Shown here piece after piece: positions 60,678 through 64,000 of a stretch of DNA of 64,000 bases. The stretch comes from Martinezella rhizogenes. GTDB lineage: Bacteria; Pseudomonadota; Alphaproteobacteria; Rhizobiales; Rhizobiaceae. Numbering within the stretch: position 1 is the first letter of the stretch; each line of letters starts with the position of its first letter. Below the pieces are notes generated by a model, which had not been told where the DNA came from, ran no database searches, and saw only the letters and a program-made list of their open reading frames with translations. The position numbers and the translations under genes are program-made. Location of the stretch: positions 248,001-312,000 of the forward strand of contig NZ_JUHG01000014.1 in the NCBI RefSeq assembly GCF_000799715.1, in the 5' to 3' direction.

Positions 60678-61490
60678 TCAAAGGCTGAAATTATCGCCAA
60701 GATAGAGTTTGCGTACTTCTGGATTGCTGACGATATCGTTGGCCCTGCCATGCGTCAGCACTTCGCCGGCATGGATGATGTAGGCACGGTCGATCAGGCC
60801 AAGCGTTTCGCGGACGTTATGGTCCGTGATCAGTACGCCGATACCGCGCGCGGTCAGATGATGCACGAGATTCTGGATATCGGCGACCGAGATCGGGTCG
60901 ACGCCGGCAAAGGGTTCGTCGAGCAGCATGAAGGTCGGATCGGTCGCCAGTGCGCGGGCAATTTCCAGACGCCGCCGCTCACCACCGGACAGCGCGATCG
61001 CCGGCACCGTGCGCAAATTGCGGATGTGGAATTCCTCAAGCAGTTCGTCGATCTTGTGTTCCCGCTTCTTCTTGTCCTTTTCGTGGACTTCGAGCACGGC
61101 GCGGATGTTCTCTTCCACCGTCAGGCCACGAAAGATCGAGGCTTCCTGTGGCAGATAACCGACGCCAAGACGGGCGCGACGATACATCGGCATCGAGGTG
61201 ACATTGTTGCCGTCGATCTCGATGGTGCCCTCATCGACGGGCACCAGCCCTGTGATCATGTAGAAACAGGTCGTCTTGCCAGCGCCGTTCGGCCCCAGCA
61301 GGCCGACAGCCTCGCCACGCCGCACGACAAGCGAGACGCCGTTGACGACGCGGCGCCTACCGTAGGTTTTGGTGAGGCCACGCGCGATCAGGGTACCCTG
61401 ATAACGCGCCTTATCGGCGGTCGGTGAACCGGATGCCGCGGTGGGCAACCCGGTCGTGCCGGGTAAGGGGGAGGTTGTCGATGTCGTCAC
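60678..61490 (-). CDS. lptB: LPS export ABC transporter ATP-binding protein LptB
   Basis: The 270-residue ATPase powers lipopolysaccharide transport by the LptBFGC complex. Walker A is LGPNGAGKTTC near residue 65, the ABC signature is LSGGERRRLEIARAL near residue 167, Walker B is FMLLDEPFAGVDP near residue 187, and the switch histidine is in LITDHNVRET near residue 223. I chose GTG 61490, 14 bases after the lptA stop; an ATG at 61583 would overlap lptA and shows no similarity. The N-terminal 28 residues are a Ser/Thr/Pro-rich extension. It lies in the lptC-lptA-lptB block. Confidence 0.93.
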   Translation of the reverse strand: MTTSTTSPLPGTTGLPTAASGSPTADKARYQGTLIARGLTKTYGRRRVVNGVSLVVRRGEAVGLLGPNGAGKTTCFYMITGLVPVDEGTIEIDGNNVTSMPMYRRARLGVGYLPQEASIFRGLTVEENIRAVLEVHEKDKKKREHKIDELLEEFHIRNLRTVPAIALSGGERRRLEIARALATDPTFMLLDEPFAGVDPISVADIQNLVHHLTARGIGVLITDHNVRETLGLIDRAYIIHAGEVLTHGRANDIVSNPEVRKLYLGDNFSL

Positions 61491-61503
61491 GAGCTGGCCA
61501 GAA

Positions 61504-62166
61504 TCAATTCTTTTTTTGCTGTTGCTGCTGCACTTGCTGCGACTTCGGATCGAGCTGAATCTGGACGCGGCCACCGCAGGCATCCAGTTGCGCTTCGCCC
61601 GTCGCCATGTGCACGGTCAGCTGGCAGCCGGTAAAAACATTCGGCCCATCGGTCAAAACGACCTTCTGGCCCTTGAGGACTGCAAGCTGGTTGGTCATGT
61701 CGAAGGAGCCGTCATCCGCTGTCGCCGTCTGTGTGCCGGAGACGAGGTAGACTTTGTTGGTGACCAGAATGTGGTCGATGTTGGCGTCGCCGGAGACCAG
61801 CGACTGGTTCTGTTCCTTGGCGGCTTTTGCGACCGGATTGTCGGCCGCCGTCTTGGCGTCGGCGTCGGTGGGCTGCTTCTTCTTGTAGAAGACAGTCATC
61901 TTGCCGGCCTGCATCGTCGTCGTGCCCTGGACAACCTTGACGTTGCCGGTAAAGACCGCCTGGCTCTCCGCGTCATGGATTTCCAGCTTGTCGCTTTCGA
62001 TCTGAATCGGCTGATCGCTGGAAAGGGCGAGGCCGGGCATCTTGCTCGTCGTTGTCTGGGCGTCGGCTGCGGCTGCCGCAAAAAACGCCAGCGCACTGAG
62101 CGCGCACATAAGACCAGCCTTGCGCAGGTCGGAGTTAAAAAGTGAGTGTCGCCAATCGTTTGTCAT
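61504..62166 (-). CDS. lptA: LPS transport periplasmic protein LptA
   Basis: The 220-residue protein bridges the inner and outer membranes for lipopolysaccharide. A signal peptide at about residues 16-36 (LMCALSALAFFAAAAADA) is followed by the OstA fold: QPIQIESDKLEIHDAESQAVFTGNVKVVQGTTTMQAGKMTVFYKKK and TDGPNVFTGCQLTVHMATGEAQLDACGGRVQIQL. The C-terminus is a short Gln/Lys-rich tail (QQVQQQQQKKN) coming from a CTG-type repeat run. It overlaps lptC by four bases and precedes lptB. Confidence 0.92.
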   Translation of the reverse strand: MTNDWRHSLFNSDLRKAGLMCALSALAFFAAAAADAQTTTSKMPGLALSSDQPIQIESDKLEIHDAESQAVFTGNVKVVQGTTTMQAGKMTVFYKKKQPTDADAKTAADNPVAKAAKEQNQSLVSGDANIDHILVTNKVYLVSGTQTATADDGSFDMTNQLAVLKGQKVVLTDGPNVFTGCQLTVHMATGEAQLDACGGRVQIQLDPKSQQVQQQQQKKN

Positions 62167-62849
62167 GAACCGCCCGGCCGTTGTTCGCTAGCTTTGTTGT
62201 GGAGTGTGGTCGGATCAATATTCATCCGAACCTGCCCATCGAATTCGATTACGCTCCCCTTATCCGTCATCTTGATCGACTGCGCAACAACCGACATGCC
62301 GCCTCTGTAGATTGCAACCTGATCCTGGCTGGAGAGGTCGCCTTTCTTGACATCGAGGAAGGCGGTTCGAAATTCCGCGCGCAAACCATTGTCCATCAGG
62401 ATGGTAAAGGGGTCGGTGAGTTTCAGTGTGTCGGCCTGGCGGTCGAAATCCGCGCTCTCCGCCGTCACATGCGCGATCACGTCGTTGTTGACCGGCATGG
62501 AGGCCTTGATGGACTTGAGCGTGATCATGTTCGGATTTTTGATATCCTGCAGAGCCTTCTCGGCGAGCATGGAATAATTGATGCCGTCCTTGTTGCGGCC
62601 GGCAATCGCCGGACGTTCCATCACGACCTTGCCGTCTTCTATCCTCGCACCCTCGATCTGGATATTTTCCGGCAGATAGGCGCGCACCAGCGAAACGGCG
62701 ATGAAGATCAACGAGACGATCAGCGCGGCCAGCGGGAGGAATATCTTCAGCTTCCGCACGCGCGTGGAATGAAAGATCGCGTCCTTATACGCGTTCCTTT
62801 CCAGCTCGGAGCCGATTGCCTGGCCGGTGGTCTCGATAGTATTGAGCAT
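62163..62849 (-). CDS. lptC: LPS export protein LptC
   Basis: The 228-residue bitopic protein has one N-terminal transmembrane helix at about residues 37-58 (FLPLAALIVSLIFIAVSLVRAYL) and a periplasmic OstA-like fold that passes LPS from LptBFG to LptA. ATVTAESADFDRQADTLKL-like AHVTAESADFDRQADTLKLTDPFTI is the family hallmark. Its stop overlaps the lptA start by four bases, so the two are translationally coupled. It heads the lptC-lptA-lptB-rpoN operon. Confidence 0.9.
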   Translation of the reverse strand: MLNTIETTGQAIGSELERNAYKDAIFHSTRVRKLKIFLPLAALIVSLIFIAVSLVRAYLPENIQIEGARIEDGKVVMERPAIAGRNKDGINYSMLAEKALQDIKNPNMITLKSIKASMPVNNDVIAHVTAESADFDRQADTLKLTDPFTILMDNGLRAEFRTAFLDVKKGDLSSQDQVAIYRGGMSVVAQSIKMTDKGSVIEFDGQVRMNIDPTTLHNKASEQRPGGS

Positions 62850-63178
62850 GCAATAGGTCCGTGTTCTCTGATCCGGAAAACCACATTGGGTTATGCACAG
62901 ACTGTGCCAACAAGCCCGCCGGATCGTTTCGCATTATTGCATTGGCTTGCCAATATGGATTTTTTTCTGCGCCTGATGAAATTTAGCAGAAAAACATAAT
63001 GGGTGCCTGTTTCATCGGATCGGGTGGCGCCCTATCTGACGAAGCACTGGACAAAAGTCCCGATATATAATTTCGAAAAACGTGGCCAGCATACTCACGA
63101 AGGATTGCGCCCGTTTCAAGGTATCATATATCCGGTTGTAGCATGCCCAGTTTACAACAAGGGGAGAGATAAGGCGTC
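62850..63178. other. Divergent intergenic region between lptC and sppA
   Basis: This 329-base spacer separates divergent lptC and sppA and must contain both promoters. It is AT-richer than the genes, with ATGGATTTTTTTCTG near 62954 and TATATAATTTCG near 63062. No gene or strong hairpin was found, and no promoter can be fixed with confidence. Confidence 0.5.
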
Positions 63179-64000
63179 ATGGACAGTTCTGCAATCGCAG
63201 ACAGGCGGCAATTGCGCCGCAAGCTTGGTTTTTGGCGCATCATCGCCGTTCTTCTCCTGGTGGCACTTGGTTTTGCTCTGTATCGTTTCTTTGCTGCCGA
63301 CTTGCCGGATGCACGCGGGCCGCAGATCGCCCGGGTCACTATTTCCGGCATCATCCGCGATGATGACGATCTTTTGGAGCGGCTGAAGAAGATCAAGGAC
63401 AATGATCAGGTCAAGGCGCTGATCGTGTCGATCTCGTCGACCGGCGGCACGACCTATGGTGGCGAACGGATCTTCAAGGCCATCCGCGCCGTCGCCGCCA
63501 AGAAGCCTGTCGTCTCCGATATACGCACCGTGGCGGCGTCCGCCGGCTATATGATCGCCACTGCGGGCGACGACATCGTCGCGGGCGACACCTCGATCAC
63601 CGGTTCGATCGGCGTCATCTTCCAGTATCCGCAGGCGAAAGACCTGCTCGACAAGCTCGGCGTCTCGCTGGAAGACATCAAGTCGTCGCCGATGAAGGCC
63701 GAGCCGTCGCCTTTTCATCCGCCGAGCGAAGATGCCAAAAACATGATCCGAAGCATGGTGATGGACAGCTACGGCTGGTTCGTCGATCTTGTCGCCGATC
63801 GCCGCAAGCTGCCGCGCGAGGAGGTGCTGAAGCTTGCCGACGGCAGCATTTTCACCGGTCGTCAGGCGTTGCAGAACAAGCTGATCGATACGCTCGGCGG
63901 CGAGGACGAAATCCGTGCCTATCTTGATACGCGCAAGGTCAAGAAAGACCTGCGGATCGTCGATTGGAAGGCCGAGGACAAAACTTCGTCCTTCTTTTGG
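63179..64000 (+). CDS. sppA: Signal peptide peptidase SppA-like protease, N-terminal part
   Basis: ATG 63179 with GGGGAGAG upstream opens a frame that runs off the window after 274 residues. An N-terminal transmembrane helix (IIAVLLLVALGFALYRFF, about residues 21-38) anchors a serine protease domain: ISSTGGTTYGGERIFKAI, then the serine nucleophile in TVAASAGYMIATAGDDIVAG near residue 122, and the general-base lysine in SSPMKAEPSPFHPPS near residue 176. This is the short, single-domain SppA/S49 type that degrades cleaved signal peptides. The C-terminus is outside the window. Confidence 0.92.
   Translation, partial: MDSSAIADRRQLRRKLGFWRIIAVLLLVALGFALYRFFAADLPDARGPQIARVTISGIIRDDDDLLERLKKIKDNDQVKALIVSISSTGGTTYGGERIFKAIRAVAAKKPVVSDIRTVAASAGYMIATAGDDIVAGDTSITGSIGVIFQYPQAKDLLDKLGVSLEDIKSSPMKAEPSPFHPPSEDAKNMIRSMVMDSYGWFVDLVADRRKLPREEVLKLADGSIFTGRQALQNKLIDTLGGEDEIRAYLDTRKVKKDLRIVDWKAEDKTSSFFW

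Overview
The window is a stretch of an alphaproteobacterial chromosome, most likely a Rhizobium species. The evidence is a GC-rich sequence, a pmtA-type phospholipid methyltransferase next to dnaN, the rpsT-dnaA order, the lptC-lptA-lptB-rpoN-hpf-ptsN run, a RIME-like palindromic repeat, and a promoter matching the rhizobial CTTGAC-N17-CTATAT pattern in front of rpsT. Most genes are ordinary housekeeping genes. No rRNA, tRNA, CRISPR array or intact transposon was seen.

Layout. 1-7900: pmtA (cut by the window edge), dnaN, rsmI, an AT-rich two-helix membrane protein gene, yraN, an EEP-fold phosphatase/nuclease, a cupin, gshB and comM. 7970-15106: cysK, a cysteine hydrolase, a LysE exporter, a histidine phosphatase, a NIPSNAP protein, an EamA exporter with a divergent Lrp regulator, dut and prfC. 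15107-17415: a tetracycline ribosomal-protection-like GTPase gene lying between an intact and a decayed copy of the prfC 3' end. 17451-32596: an aldo/keto reductase and LysR pair, trmO, betC with its LysR regulator, otsB-otsA, a short transcript encoding a 24-residue peptide, a glutamine amidotransferase, coaBC, an SDR with LysR, a LysR with an MFS exporter, a VOC protein and vapBC.

33412-40817 is the most interesting part. It is a tight minus-strand operon encoding a histidine-ammonia-lyase homologue without the MIO Ala-Ser-Gly motif, a hydantoinase-like hydrolase, an M20 N-carbamoyl amidohydrolase, a DUF917 protein, a small TfoX-like protein and a urocanase homologue that lacks the urocanase cysteine. 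Together these match the known steps of ergothioneine breakdown: ergothioneine to thiourocanate plus trimethylamine, hydration, desulfuration to hydantoin-5-propionate, ring opening to N-carbamoyl-glutamate, and glutamate. A divergent DHCW-type cupin gene and a perfect 12-bp palindrome lie at its head.

41446-64000 returns to core functions: ubiB, ubiE, mutM, an enoyl-CoA hydratase, rpsT, an 875-base spacer with a dense cluster of GANTC sites before dnaA, a saccharopine-dehydrogenase-like gene, a LysR and EamA pair ending in a RIME, hemW-rdgB-VOC, rph, hrcA-grpE interrupted by a GFA-family gene, the lptCAB-rpoN-hpf-ptsN block, and the start of an sppA-type protease gene cut by the window edge.
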